DNA of 64,000 bases from Henckelia pumila (lineage: Eukaryota; Streptophyta; Magnoliopsida; Lamiales; Gesneriaceae), in contig NC_133122.1 in the NCBI RefSeq assembly GCF_033568475.1, positions 137,089,402-137,153,401 on the forward strand, written 5' to 3'. Every line of letters begins with the position of its first letter. Within the stretch, counting starts at the first letter, position 1. Shown here in pieces: positions 1 to 10,559 of this stretch. The translations under genes were made by a program, and so were the position numbers. Below the pieces are notes generated by a model. That model was not told the origin of the DNA. It searched no databases and was given only the letters and a program-made list of their open reading frames with translations.

Positions 1-732
1 GAGGTACGTAAGTACTGACCGAGATAGCCGGCATGATATATTTGTATGTATGTTGCATGAGTATGTGCTATATGTCTTATCATGTTTTAGCATGTTTTAC
101 CGTCTTAGCACATACATGATTTTACGTGTGACTGCATCCGAAGAGATGTGAGTCATTGACAGTCTCCATAGGGAACAGTGATCTCATATTGGACTCGAGT
201 CAGGTATGACAGTTTCCATATGAGACTTGTATCCTATTTTGGATTCGGGTCAGGATGGGGTTGGCTCAGCCCTGATATGGAATATACGAGTACCCCGCGG
301 AGTAGCTCTCTAGCCGGTACTGTATATTCTCGGCGCCATGAGCAAGTGTTTTCACTTGAGTTTTAAATCATATTGTGTGCGCATATTTGTATTTATATCA
401 TTGCTTTCGTATTGAGCGTTGTCGCTCACGCCCCTGTGTTTGGGTATCGTGGTGTAACTTGTGGCGGGACAGGTTTGAGGCTGGATGGTCCAAGCGGCTC
501 TCAACAGGATTGATCTTTGGAGAGTGCGAGGTTGTAGAGGGTAGTGATTTGTTTACCCTGAACCTTCGATTTGGTTGTATAATAATATTTATACATGATT
601 GTTATCATCGGTTGTATTCTGCCGATTGAATTTGTTGTATTTTAATTATCTGCTCTTTACGCTTTAAGTTTTAATTGCATGCACTTTTATCGTAACTCTG
701 ATTAGTTAGTGGATCCGGGTTGGGTCGCTACA
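1..732 (+). mobile_element. Ty3/gypsy LTR, 3' part, cut by window start
   Basis: The stretch ends in GGGTCGCTACA at 722-732, the same type of terminus (GGGTCACTACA) as the complete LTR at 25502-26791. It shares with that LTR the segment around GAGGTACGTAAGTACTG and the stretch with TGAGCGTT followed by GCTCACG. It is therefore the right-hand part of an LTR in plus orientation. No coding sequence is attached. The short reading frames inside it are non-coding LTR sequence. Confidence 0.8.
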
Positions 733-1305
733 GATAGTCTGATATTACAAAAGTATATGAAACAGTTGAATGTTCTAGCACAAATGTGATCCTCAACGAT
801 CAAATATCTAACTTGAATACGTGTGTTTTTGAATTGTCTAGATTATGAGACTTTGAAAAGTCGACTGAAATCTTGATCACAATATTAGCTTTTTGAGTTC
901 CAAGTGTTCGAGAGGCCTTCTCAACTGATATCCATCCTTATTTATAAGAACGATTTGCAATGGTCAAAATTACATACAAATTATCTGTTCCTCACATTAA
1001 ATTCTGTTGCTTGAGTTGTAAGTCTTAGAGACAATTTCTGATGAATAGTATAACCCCCGCACCAAAGCTGTTCAGAGTCTGTTTTGTTTTTTTGTATCTT
1101 AGTCTTCAAAAATGTTCTGCTCTCGTTTAAGTCTTTAGATTAGTTGTATAAAATATACAATAAGCTCAATGTTGAAAGTGTTTATGTCAATTTGCCCGTT
1201 TATTACTTGGATAGGGCCTAACACATTGGGCTAACAACTAAAGTGATTGGGCCAAGTTACAAAGTTTGAGCCAAGATAGAAATCAAATCTATCGGGTTAT
1301 GTTTC
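733..1305. other. Unassigned AT-rich spacer
   Basis: No credible reading frame. A minus-strand TATA-like string (TATAAATA) lies at about 949-957, so this may be an old LTR remnant, but I see no LTR boundary, PBS or PPT to support that. Confidence 0.4.
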
Positions 1306-1667
1306 TGTAGTGACCCGCACCGTAATCACCTACTAATCAAGAGCTTACGCATTCATTTAACTTAATTAAATAATAATCAGAATTAAACAGCGGAAAACAT
1401 AACCAGATACAATTCCAAATAAAATAATCTGTAAATACTTAAGTTATACAACCATATTGAGGTAATGTATAAACCCAAATAACATAAATACTGAAAGCTT
1501 AGACAGAATCACAAACATCTTCAACTGTTGTCAACCTGCAACCTAAGCTCTCCTGGAACCACCCGCCTCATCCAGTCGCAAACCTGCCTCATGGAATAGG
1601 GTGTCCCAAAAACAGTACAAAGACGTGAGCATAAAACTCTCAATACGAAAGTATGAGTATACAATAT
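1306..1667 (-). mobile_element. Ty3/gypsy LTR fragment
   Basis: It begins TGTAGTGACCCGCACCGTAA, the reverse complement of the LTR end seen at 26791. It runs through the segment containing the reverse complement of CATGGGGCAG and stops abruptly at 1667, where the copia LTR begins with TGTTGG. It is the terminal (R/U5) part of the LTR family that recurs at 1-732, 2184-3775, 25502-26791 and 34732-35869. Confidence 0.8.
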
Positions 1668-2183
1668 TGTTGGAACCTAATTTTGGGGGGGGGGGGGAGG
1701 GAAATTAGGTTCTATTGGCAACTTTAGCAATTTAGAATAATTTTGTAAAAACGCAAGCAGAAGACTTAAGCAATCAAAAATAAATGCGGAAATTAAATGA
1801 CGTAAAGTAAATAAAGCAGTAAAAGAGTAGGATATGTTTATGAAAGTTCGACGATAAATCATTTACATCTCTCCTTCTTGGTTAAGATCGATTAACCAAG
1901 GTATCACTAGCACTCCTTTTTGGCGTTGGTGGCTCCAAGTAACCGATACAACAATAATATGATTGTCGTGTCTCTTAGCCTTGAGGGCTCCAAGGATAGC
2001 CTTACAACTCGAAACAACTTGGCCTTAAGGGATCCAAGGATAGCCGCAACAATACGAACAACTCGAGCTTCACACTCGACTTTACAACTACAATTTTTCA
2101 AGCACTTATACAACTCGATATATAAATATATTTGAGGGACTTTGAATTGGGCTTGAATGCTTGAAAAATTGCTTGAATATTGT
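1668..2183 (-). mobile_element. SIRE-like Ty1/copia LTR, R/U5 part
   Basis: On the minus strand this sequence continues the copia LTR that starts near 4250 and is interrupted by the Ty3 LTR at 2184-3775. It ends with CCAACA (rc of TGTTGG at 1668), a proper LTR terminus. It contains two near-copies of a short segment (CTATCCTTGGA with variants) at 1970-2050 and a 13-base G run at 1685-1697. Non-coding. Confidence 0.65.
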
Positions 2184-3775
2184 TGTAGTGACCCATACCG
2201 TGATCACCTACTAATCAAAATTTAAGCATGCAATTAAAACATTAAAAAATCTTAATCAGAGTAAAAGCAGAACTTAAAATAAGTCAAATACCAGGTGAGT
2301 ATAAACTTAGTGGTCAACCCTGCCATCCGGCCTTGGTCACCACCAATCCTCCCTATCCTTAGGGAAACCATCTAAAAGTGCCCCATGGAATAGGGCATCC
2401 AGCCAACAGAAAACAACCGGAAGTGAGCCTAACATGCTCAGTACGAGAGTATGAGTATACACTATTATATGTGTATGTATGAACATGAACTGGGTACCAA
2501 GACACTCAGGTCAACAACAAGCTCATATACTGGGCCCAGGGTATATAGCACGTTGCGTCGTCGCATCAGGAGGTGGCTCATATACCCAGTGGATAATGGT
2601 GATCTGATACTAGTACAAGTGTCCAACCATTATGGTGACCTGACACAAGACTTACGAATCCAACTATCCACAAACTCGTAGGGTAAGCGCCCTACTACAG
2701 GATACCTCTAAGGTAAGGCTCAATATTCTCATCTATGCAACATACAGTCATGACATGTTGTACTGATAAAGCATATAAAACATGCAATCACATAAAACAT
2801 GCAAACACATAATACATGACACTCAATCTGGATATCTCAAATAATACTTTTGTACCTTACTAAGGCAGATCCTAGAAGCTCCCCCTAGGTCCAAGCCTAC
2901 CATGCAACACTACAATACATAAATACCATGAATTATCTAGCATGCCAAACATTACCCATCATTCTCTAAAATCCTTAATTAAACTATAGCCTACCCCCTA
3001 TTTACTATAGGAAACTAGAGCCATACTTTTGGCCGTCGTCAGCCCGCTGATGATGCATGCCCCAGAGACTGGGCATAGCCTAGCTATGATCCCTAGATGC
3101 CTCGCCAGAGCTCTGCCGTCTGGCTACTACTGCGGACACTGTACACTATAAAAATACTATTTCCTACTTCTCTTAAATAAAGAGTGTTGAAGCCCTTGAA
3201 ATAAAGGCATAACGGGAGAGAAGAGGAATCGAACGCTTTTAAAATGAGCCATCATCGGCCCTATTTATAGGCCTCGATCGGACGGTCCGATCCCCGGTTC
3301 GGATGGTCCGATCTATGCATGGTGTACATGTTGCATTCATGCATCTTCGGACGGTCCGACCCCCTCTTCGGATTGTCCGATCCCACTCGTCCGAAACACT
3401 TGTAAATTCCCCCTTGCCAGTTGTTCTGGTGACAAATCGGACGATCCAATCCTCCACATTGGATCGCCCGATCCGGCTATGTGATGTCAGCAATGAAGTC
3501 ACTTCATACCCGAGATTCAGACATCTGTCATTGGGTGAGTTTGGACCGTCCGATCTCACTTCGACTCCGAACCCAAACGTGCCTCCAAAGGGGTCCGAAC
3601 CCAGTTCGGATCCTCCAAACTTCTCGAGCCCAATAAGCCTTTTTATGCATTTTTCGGAATTCTGGACCCAATTCCTTGGCCCGTTTGATCTTATTAAAAT
3701 ATCTTTTAATCATATTTTATTAACTCTTAAACGTGATTAGAAACTTAATCTTGTAAAGTGGACCGGATTACTACA
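2184..3775 (-). mobile_element. Solo LTR of a Ty3/gypsy element
   Basis: The minus-strand LTR starts TGTAGTAATCC (at 3775) and ends GGGTCACTACA (at 2184). Size is about 1.59 kb, with no internal domain on either side, so it is a solo LTR. The flanks (atttc at 3776-3780; attgt at 2179-2183) do not form a clean 5-bp target duplication. It contains a TATA box on the minus strand at about 3259-3266. Just upstream, at 3277-3560, lies a cluster of at least seven variants of TCGGACGGTCCGA. It sits inside a copia LTR. Confidence 0.8.
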
Positions 3776-4250
3776 ATTTCTTTGAGAAGATGAAAGACTT
3801 GGATGAATGAATTGTATCTCAAATGGTCTTGGAATTCCTCTATTTATATAGTGTTGCAAGGCAGAGGTCGGAGCGTCCGTTCCGTAGCAATTCAAATTCA
3901 AAAATATTTGGCTCCAACACTGTTCGGAGCGTCTGTTCGACGTGTTGTTGGCAACAATTTGTCCGACACATCTTGTCATCATCGCAGCAGATCGGACCTT
4001 CTGAAGTCCTCATCTGAGTTTCCAACTTCACTTTGAGCTATCTTGAATTTTCAACTTGATTTCAAATGTTTTTAGTCCGTGAATTTAGTCCATCAACTTG
4101 AATTTTCTTACTAAATGTAAAATATGCAATTCTTTCAATTTAAACCATTAGTAACAATTTAACCTAGTTTCGTAATTATCAAAACAAGATAAGTTATCGC
4201 ATTAAAAAAAATTAATCTCATTTAAGAGATTTGTATGCGTTTAAAGCATA
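3776..4250 (-). mobile_element. SIRE-like Ty1/copia LTR, U3 part
   Basis: It lies immediately downstream (minus strand) of the polypurine-like tract at 4253-4266 and contains a TATA box on the minus strand at 3838-3848 (CTATATAAATAG). Upstream of it, at 3867-3995, are four loose copies of the GTCGGAGCGTCCG motif. Together with 1668-2183 it makes a copia LTR of about 1 kb split by the solo Ty3 LTR. Confidence 0.6.
3838..3848 (-). promoter_or_regulatory. TATA box of copia LTR
   Basis: Reads CTATATAAATAG on the minus strand. It lies in the expected U3/R position, with GGAGCGTCCG motifs about 20-150 bases upstream. Confidence 0.5.
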
Positions 4251-4252
4251 AA

Positions 4253-4266
4253 AATCTTCCTCTTTT
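4253..4266 (-). other. Polypurine tract of SIRE-like copia element
   Basis: On the minus strand reads AAAAGAGGAAGATT after ATC. SIRE/Maximus elements typically have an AAAAAGGGGGAGATTG tract immediately before the 3' LTR, and this is a slightly decayed version in the right place. Confidence 0.5.
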
Positions 4267-4494
4267 TGATAATAACAAAACTTGTTTAATAAGAGGGATT
4301 GATAAAACAGTTGATAAAAGAAATTAAAACTCCCCCTCAATTAAGCGACAAAATTAAAAATTTATTGTTTATTATTTAACCAATTTAATTCTTTTTTTTT
4401 TTGCGATGATAAAAAATAATAAACAACACAATGTAAATAGACATTTCATTAATAAACTAAAATTACACAAGATATTTAAATACAACAAATATGA

Positions 4495-5754
4495 CTAAGA
4501 GTCATTATCCACGTCACAAAATCGGGACTCTAAATCATTGATCCTAGAGTGCACAAAGCTAAAGGACTCATTCATTTGAGTAGAAAAGTTAGCAATAGAC
4601 ACATTGATGTTTGCAAAATTGCGATCCATATTTTGTTCGAGACGATGAAAATACTCTGTAAACTGATCAGAAGGATTGGATGGAGTTGTAGGAACCTCTA
4701 AGTCGAAAAAGGAAGATATCCTATATTAAAAGGCTCGGAAGTCTGAGGGCCAGAGGAAAAAGAAGAAGAAATATCCGGATTAGTATAATCGGTAGGAAAT
4801 ATTTCTATCTAAACTTTCGAGGGATGTTCTGAAAAAGAAATATGAAAATCTAAGACTGGGTGAAACTGAGAAAAAATATGACTCGAATCATGCACCCATC
4901 TAGAAAAAAATAGGATTCCATGATAACTCCATTTTAAAGATGGAGGAATAGTCAAAAGTATGAGATGAAGAGATGGGATGCATTTCCAAGTCATAAAAAA
5001 CAATGTCGAAATGGCTTAAAATACGATTAATAAAACGAGCAAACATAAGAGTTACTCATTTTGTGGATTTAGCAATATTATGCATAACTTGCATAACAAA
5101 GCTAGGAAGATTAAAAGGACGAAAGTAAATGATATAGTAAAGAACATATAAATCCAAATACTTGCAAGGGGAGTAGTCCCCACTGAGCGGAACGATGGAA
5201 GAAGTGATAAGTTTTTGAATAATTTGAAAATCAGGATAAAGCATTTTGAGAGTTGGTCGATCACCACCAGAAGTAGCTGGACGACAAAAAATAAGAGAAA
5301 GTGCCTCATCCCAATCAAAATTGGGATAGTTCGTAGGCCAACACTGACCAAAGAAAATATTTGACCCATTCTTGGGAAGGTTAAACCAGACAGAAAGATC
5401 AGTAGAAAAAAATCTATTATGCCGAGCATGAACGATTGTGGCAACATGGATATCGTCGTTGCCCAATTACAGTTCAAGATTGACATAAATCTCATGGATA
5501 AGAGAGGAAAAGATAAAATCTGGGGCAGAAGGCTGGAAAAAAGAATCCCAATTTTGAAAATCAATAAAATTCAACAATTTAAGATTTGATTTTTATAAAT
5601 ATTCCCCATTGAAAATTCGACCGGGAAGAATTGGTCGAGAAAGATAATCATGGGGAATAGGCCTAGATATGACGGGTAAGGTAGGATCGTGGGAGACAAC
5701 TTGGGATTGATTTTGACTAGAACCGACTAGATCCCTACGGCGTTTTGGAGGCAT
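4495..5754 (-). pseudogene. Extra ORF downstream of copia pol (broken)
   Basis: The start codon at 5754 opens a basic N-terminus (MPPKRRRDLVGSSQNQS). With frameshifts, coding potential continues through 5466-5056 (segment GDRPTLKMLYPDFQIIQKL, then PFNLPSFVMQVMHNIAKSTK) to a heptad-like C-terminus before the stop at 4495-4497 (segment NFANINVSIANFSTQMNESF). The middle part resembles the 'putative plant transposon protein' domain common in plant genomes. It lies between the end of copia pol (6243) and the PPT (4253), the position where SIRE-type elements carry an env-like or accessory ORF. A TATA box (5831-5840) sits about 80 bases upstream of its ATG. Function unknown; several frame breaks make a working protein unlikely. 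Confidence 0.5.
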
Positions 5755-5830
5755 TTTGGAACAGATTTTTTGATTCAAAAGAGAGAAAGAAAGGATTTTC
5801 GGTGTGAGAAAAAAATGAAGGGGCTCGGCC

Positions 5831-6060
5831 TATATTTATACGCGCCAGGGATCGGACTGTCCGATCCGGTTTTGACAGGAATAAAACGAGCGGGATTTTA
5901 AAAGTTTGAAATTTGAGCTTGGAGGGAATTGAGATTGGACATTGCGATCCGAATTTTGGCAGGATATTTCAAAAACTTTGGAATGATTTTGGCGGGAAGA
6001 AGATCGAACGTTCCGATGTACGATCGGACGTTCCGATCCAAGAGAGGTCCGAATTTGCAG
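5831..6060 (-). promoter_or_regulatory. Internal promoter of the copia extra ORF
   Basis: TATAAATATA on the minus strand at 5831-5840. Palindromic boxes occur upstream at about 5850 (GATCGGACTGTCCGATCC), 5935, 6003 and 6023 (GATCGGACGTTCCGATCC). The first ATG downstream is at 5754. The layout matches that of the LTR promoters in this window, although this site is inside the element. Confidence 0.5.
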
Positions 6061-6242
6061 ATTTTTGACTCTTTAGCTAATATAAATTTCATTTAGGTCC
6101 TAAACAAATAACTCAAATAAAATTTAATCTTATAATATTTAATAAATACAATTAATTTGTATTATACAATATTAAGTTGCTCAAATTTTCTATTAAGCTC
6201 CCCATTAATTGACATTAAATTTATTTTTATGTCTAAAAGTGA

Positions 6243-6320
6243 TTACAATTCAATCATGTCAAGTTCACCACGCAAACGACTAAAAGTGTTTTCATCTAGT
6301 GGTTTTGTAAAGAGTACTCA
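6243..6320 (-). pseudogene. C-terminal end of copia pol (RNase H tail)
   Basis: On the minus strand reads LFTKPLDENTFSRLRGELD followed by MIEL and a stop (TAA, 6243-6245). This is the conserved end of Ty1/copia polyproteins (the FTKPL..F..LR.ELGM box). Upstream, an in-frame TGA and loss of similarity mark where the element is truncated, next to the CACTA remnant. Confidence 0.75.
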
Positions 6321-6429
6321 CCTTTTGAGAACTGTCACATATATTATGTTAATAAAAAATCATATAACAATAACTTTGAAAATTTAAAACAATTTAGTTG
6401 TAATTATTTGAGTTAAGAAAGATTACTAT

Positions 6430-9400
6430 TGATCGTAGTGAAACGTTCTCGATATTCTCAATTTCTTGAATAATTTGTCTCATATATCTCATCACATAAA
6501 GATCACATTGTTTTGCATCTGGCTGCCGAGAACCCTATGGTAGTAGAGAAAAATTTTTGGTGACAAATTTAGATATTTAAACATAATATATTAAACATAA
6601 ATTATGCATACCTGTACTACTACCCACATATCATTCTTTCTACCCTTCCTTCCTTTGTTTGAGTTAAATAATCACAAGGCCCTTCAATATACTTGATATA
6701 TGAGTTTTTGAATGAGTGAAACAAATATTTGATAAAAATAAATAAATATGAACTCACATTTCCACTACATATTTTCAATCATCATCACGAATGCGGTGAC
6801 TTAAGGAATCCAACACATAAATAACATCCTTGTATGGTTGAATAATGGTGAGAATCCAATGATAGCTACGCAAAAAAAAAACATAATTAGTGCTTATAAT
6901 TCATATGTGATTATCGAAATAAAGCAACCAAATTGATATTTAAATTTTTACTTACCCGATATTACATGGCGCCAAAACTAGTTGATCAACCGATGCACCA
7001 CTCATTCTATTTGCTAAAGCACTCGCCCTTTGGTTCAACCTTTCAATCTTACTCTTTTTGTCGTGTGTAGTTTCTCCCATATCCGAGATTCTGTGTGGAT
7101 TCACAAATTTGAATTTTCCTTCCTTGTTATCTCCCAACATTTTTGTGTAAAGGTACCTTTCATTGTAAATATAATAAAATAAACATGAATGTAAGCAAAA
7201 ATATGAAGTTGCTGTATTACTTAGCTTAAAACCAAAAAACTTACCATATATAGGCAATTACACAATTTCCTGATATTGGCCCAACATGATACAAACCATC
7301 AATGTCCTCACAGTGCAAAAGAATTACACAATCATCATCGAACACCCCACGATCTAAACGCAGTGATATAAATCTTCCTTCACCCAAAGCATGCTTGCTA
7401 TAACAATACATCATATGTAGTGACATTGGGACAGAAGGTGACACAACATGTTTCTCTTTGGGTGGTGCCAAATCCTTCTTTCGAGGCTTCTATTAATTGT
7501 AAATACATACAAGTTAGATAGGTTGAAGAATGAAAAAATTTACAATATCACATATACCTTATCTTGCTCCACTATCAAGTGTTGTGGCCAAGCCACATGG
7601 GTTCCAAGAGTATCACCCACTACTTCACATTCATTTGTAATAGGAAATGGCAAAGGCGCTGATTTATCAACTACTACATCAATAGAGACTCGGTAGCAAT
7701 TCTTTGGTAATGGAACCCCATGAAGCAACTTTTGAGGATCAACACAAATAATTGTACCATAAGCAACAATATTTGTGCTAGATTCCAAAGTTAATGCAAT
7801 TGATTTACCCTAAAAAAGACAAATAGACATGTCAATAAGTTTTATTACCTCTATTTAATATGACTAAAACTACTTTCATACCTGTAAAGCATCGGCTTTG
7901 CTCAAAATCTGCACGTCTTCATAATGATTGTCTTCCATCTTGGCTTGGTTAACTTGATTTTTCACTGAGCAACTACCTTTGTCATCAATTAAAACGTCGT
8001 GTGCACCCATGTTATACATCATTTTCTCAAGTCTTTGTAAACGTGCACCTTATTCTGAAATTATTCTATTTGCTTCTATCAACTTCCTTTCATGCTCCTT
8101 GATTACATCTGTGGGAACTCCAACGCTCTTCAATGTTCTGCCAGCATTGAAATATAAGGTTGGAGTGACATGACCTCCAATCCCCCTCACACGCCCATCA
8201 TATTCTTTGGTCTCAAGTGCTTTTGTAAGGATATCCTCTTTTGTCCCTTCAATTCTCAGCACACCATCTCGTTTTTGTTGGATATAATCATCCTGTCATG
8301 CAAATTAAAAGAATAATTACTAAAACAATTGTCATTTCAAAAAGCATGCTGATTTTCTGAAATGTGAATTCACTTACAATCTTTTGTACTCTTTGCATCA
8401 AATCCTCCCCTTTAAAGTCTCCTGCTTTGTTGGCTCGTCCTTTCTTCCACATAATAGCCCTGTTAATGTCATCATCGTCACATAATTCATCCGCCTACAA
8501 GCAAGAAAAATACAATAACATATGTGAATAAATTGTATTGAAAATTTTTGATGGTTTGTAAAGAAATACTTACTATTTCAGACGCAAATCGTGCATATCC
8601 CTTGCGTGAAAGCCGATGAGGATATACGTTTTGTTTTCTTCTATATTTTTGTTGCTCACTTAGTTTCTAGTCATTTCAAATATGCGACAAATCAAATTTG
8701 AATAATAGTTAAAGAATGACTTTTGGTTGATTATGTACAAATTATAAATAATAAAAAATCTTACAATGAAGTCTCCAGACATACGACTGATGACAAACGC
8801 ACTCCAATCATCTTTTGGTATACCATGACCAATAGGTGGCTCATACAACTCCTCAGGTTTATCAAGCTTGCCTAAAATAAACGTCTGAGTAAGATGGGCT
8901 TTGTATTGACGCCACTTACTGTTTGCTGATCTCAAACAGCCCTTCTTCCACTTTGCGTCAACATTATATAACAACTACAAATAACAAAAGCGAAAATACA
9001 TTAGAAAGATTTAATAACATAATATTAAATATATAATAGATTTTAATGCATGATAAATTACTTACATTAACCGAATCCCATATCAATTCTTTAACATCTC
9101 CTGGAACTTGCTTCCATGTGTTGTAAGAAATCTTGACCTTTTCCCGTGCAACCACGCCAATGTAACTCTGCATTCCAATAGCAGCTTCTCCAACTGGCTG
9201 TCCAAGTTTATTGAATGCAACATTCTTTTTAATTCCTTTAACTCTTTGTATTGCAAGACTATCCATTTTTGTGCGACCTCTAGGAGTTCTAGTGGTGTCG
9301 GTGTCAGCAGAATCCAACCCAGTGTTACCACACCAACTCTCTCTAGTGGCAGCATATTCTACTTTTTCTTTACCCTTGGCCGTCTTTGCGTCTTCTCTAG

Positions 9401-9452
9401 TGGCAGCATATTCTACTTTTTCTTTACCCTTTCCCATTTTTGCTTCTTTCAC
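6430..9452 (-). pseudogene. CACTA TNPA/TNP1-type gene fused to Ulp1-like protease
   Basis: About eleven exons with consensus splice sites can be followed: 9452-9068, 8975-8765, 8667-8576, 8494-8381, 8293-7882, 7811-7557, 7490-7246, 7160-6956, 6868-6757, about 6688-6612 and 6534-6430. Exons 1-5 resemble the Ptta/En/Spm plant transposase domain (GQPVGEAAIGMQSYIGVVAR). Exon 6 matches the TNP1/EN/SPM domain (VGDTLGTHVAWPQHLIVEQD). The last exons are a Ulp1/SENP C48 cysteine peptidase with the ordered catalytic set: His (SYHWILTI), Asp (YVLDSLSHR), Gln (GSRQPD) and Cys (KQCDLYVMRYM). In-frame stops at 8050-8052 and 6775-6777 show decay. Exon 1 holds a tandem duplication (KGKEKVEYAATRE twice). In an active element the DNA-binding part would bind subterminal repeats; the protease role is unknown. 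Confidence 0.75.
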
Positions 9453-10341
9453 TAATATTTATTGCTTGTAATTGTAGAGGGCAGAACCAACTTCACTTTG
9501 TCATATAAACCCCTGCATGGAAGAGTAAATTTAATAACAACATAATTAAAGGTGAACAATATTTCAAATAATAATAAATCATCAAAAACGCCAAAATTAA
9601 TCCAATTTCGTTTTTTTGGGGTCCAAAATATTATTGGAATGATTCCAAATCCAACCCTTTATGATTGATTTCTGGAAAAAATTTAATCTGATTCTGGAAA
9701 AAATTTAATCTGCCATGAGCCTTACGATGAATTCAAATACGTAATTATTGTTGCAGTCTATTGAGAGGTTTCCTCCATTGCTTTGATACCCTACACGTCT
9801 AATTATACACTTCTAATTTATTGGAGCAAATAACAAGTCTTTTAGCAAAGTGAGTGATTCTAACAAAAAGTTTTAACAATACTGAAGTTAATAGAATCTA
9901 TGAGACGAATGGCACAAAACAGATAGATTTAACATCAATATAAGATGAAAAAGTTCAGCACAGAATAACGAACAAAATGTATTTGTAAGCTTTACAGTTC
10001 AAACCAGATTTAGTCTATGATTTTTTTGGAGAAAAGGTGGTATAATTGGGTGAATCTGTTGCCCAGAGACGTAAAAGCTTTCTTGTGATAATAATTTCAA
10101 GATCTGTCAAAGATTGGCCTACAAATGAACGAGTGTTGTTATTTATTAAAGAATTTCCCTGTTTTTGCACTTGTTTTCTTCCGATTAACTGAAAAGTAAG
10201 AGACATCTAAGCTCGAGAAACATCGGTACCGCACTGAAGTAAATATGAATCAAAACCATTATATTCCATCTTCTGATAAGATTCAACAGATCAAAGAATC
10301 TGAAGTTTTGATCTAGAAAACAAGAACAAACACATTTGACA
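9453..10341. other. Spacer between CACTA genes
   Basis: AT-rich with no splice-compatible exon that I recognise. A direct repeat of TCTGGAAAAAATTTAATCTG lies at about 9672-9712. The missing TNP2 C-terminus is not here. Confidence 0.5.
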
Positions 10342-10559
10342 CTAAAAACCAACAGAATATCTGAGTCTAAAGCAAACTTTTACAGGAATCTCAAGCCTTA
10401 CCAGGCCACTAAAATAAAAAAAGGGATCATTTTTAACAGGCAAGAAAAAGCACCCAAAAAAAATGGGAGAAAGAAAGAGCAGAAGCCACTCACAAAGCCC
10501 AAAAAAAGCAGAAAAAACCTTGAAACAGCAGACGCTAATCAGGAACAGTAATGAGTAAC

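Noticed and set aside
178..629. Two short plus-strand reading frames near the window start
   Set aside because: They lie wholly in LTR sequence that recurs without open frames in the other LTR copies.
1685..1697. Run of 13 G as a quadruplex or regulatory site
   Set aside because: A single homopolymer in a decayed LTR; length may also be a sequencing artefact.
3239..3740. Overlapping frames on both strands around 3.3-3.7 kb
   Set aside because: Created by the palindromic GGACNGTCC cluster, which is GC-rich and stop-poor on both strands. Not coding.
10336..10551. Lys-rich plus-strand frame opposite the end of TNP2
   Set aside because: Antisense shadow of a low-complexity region; no similarity recognised.
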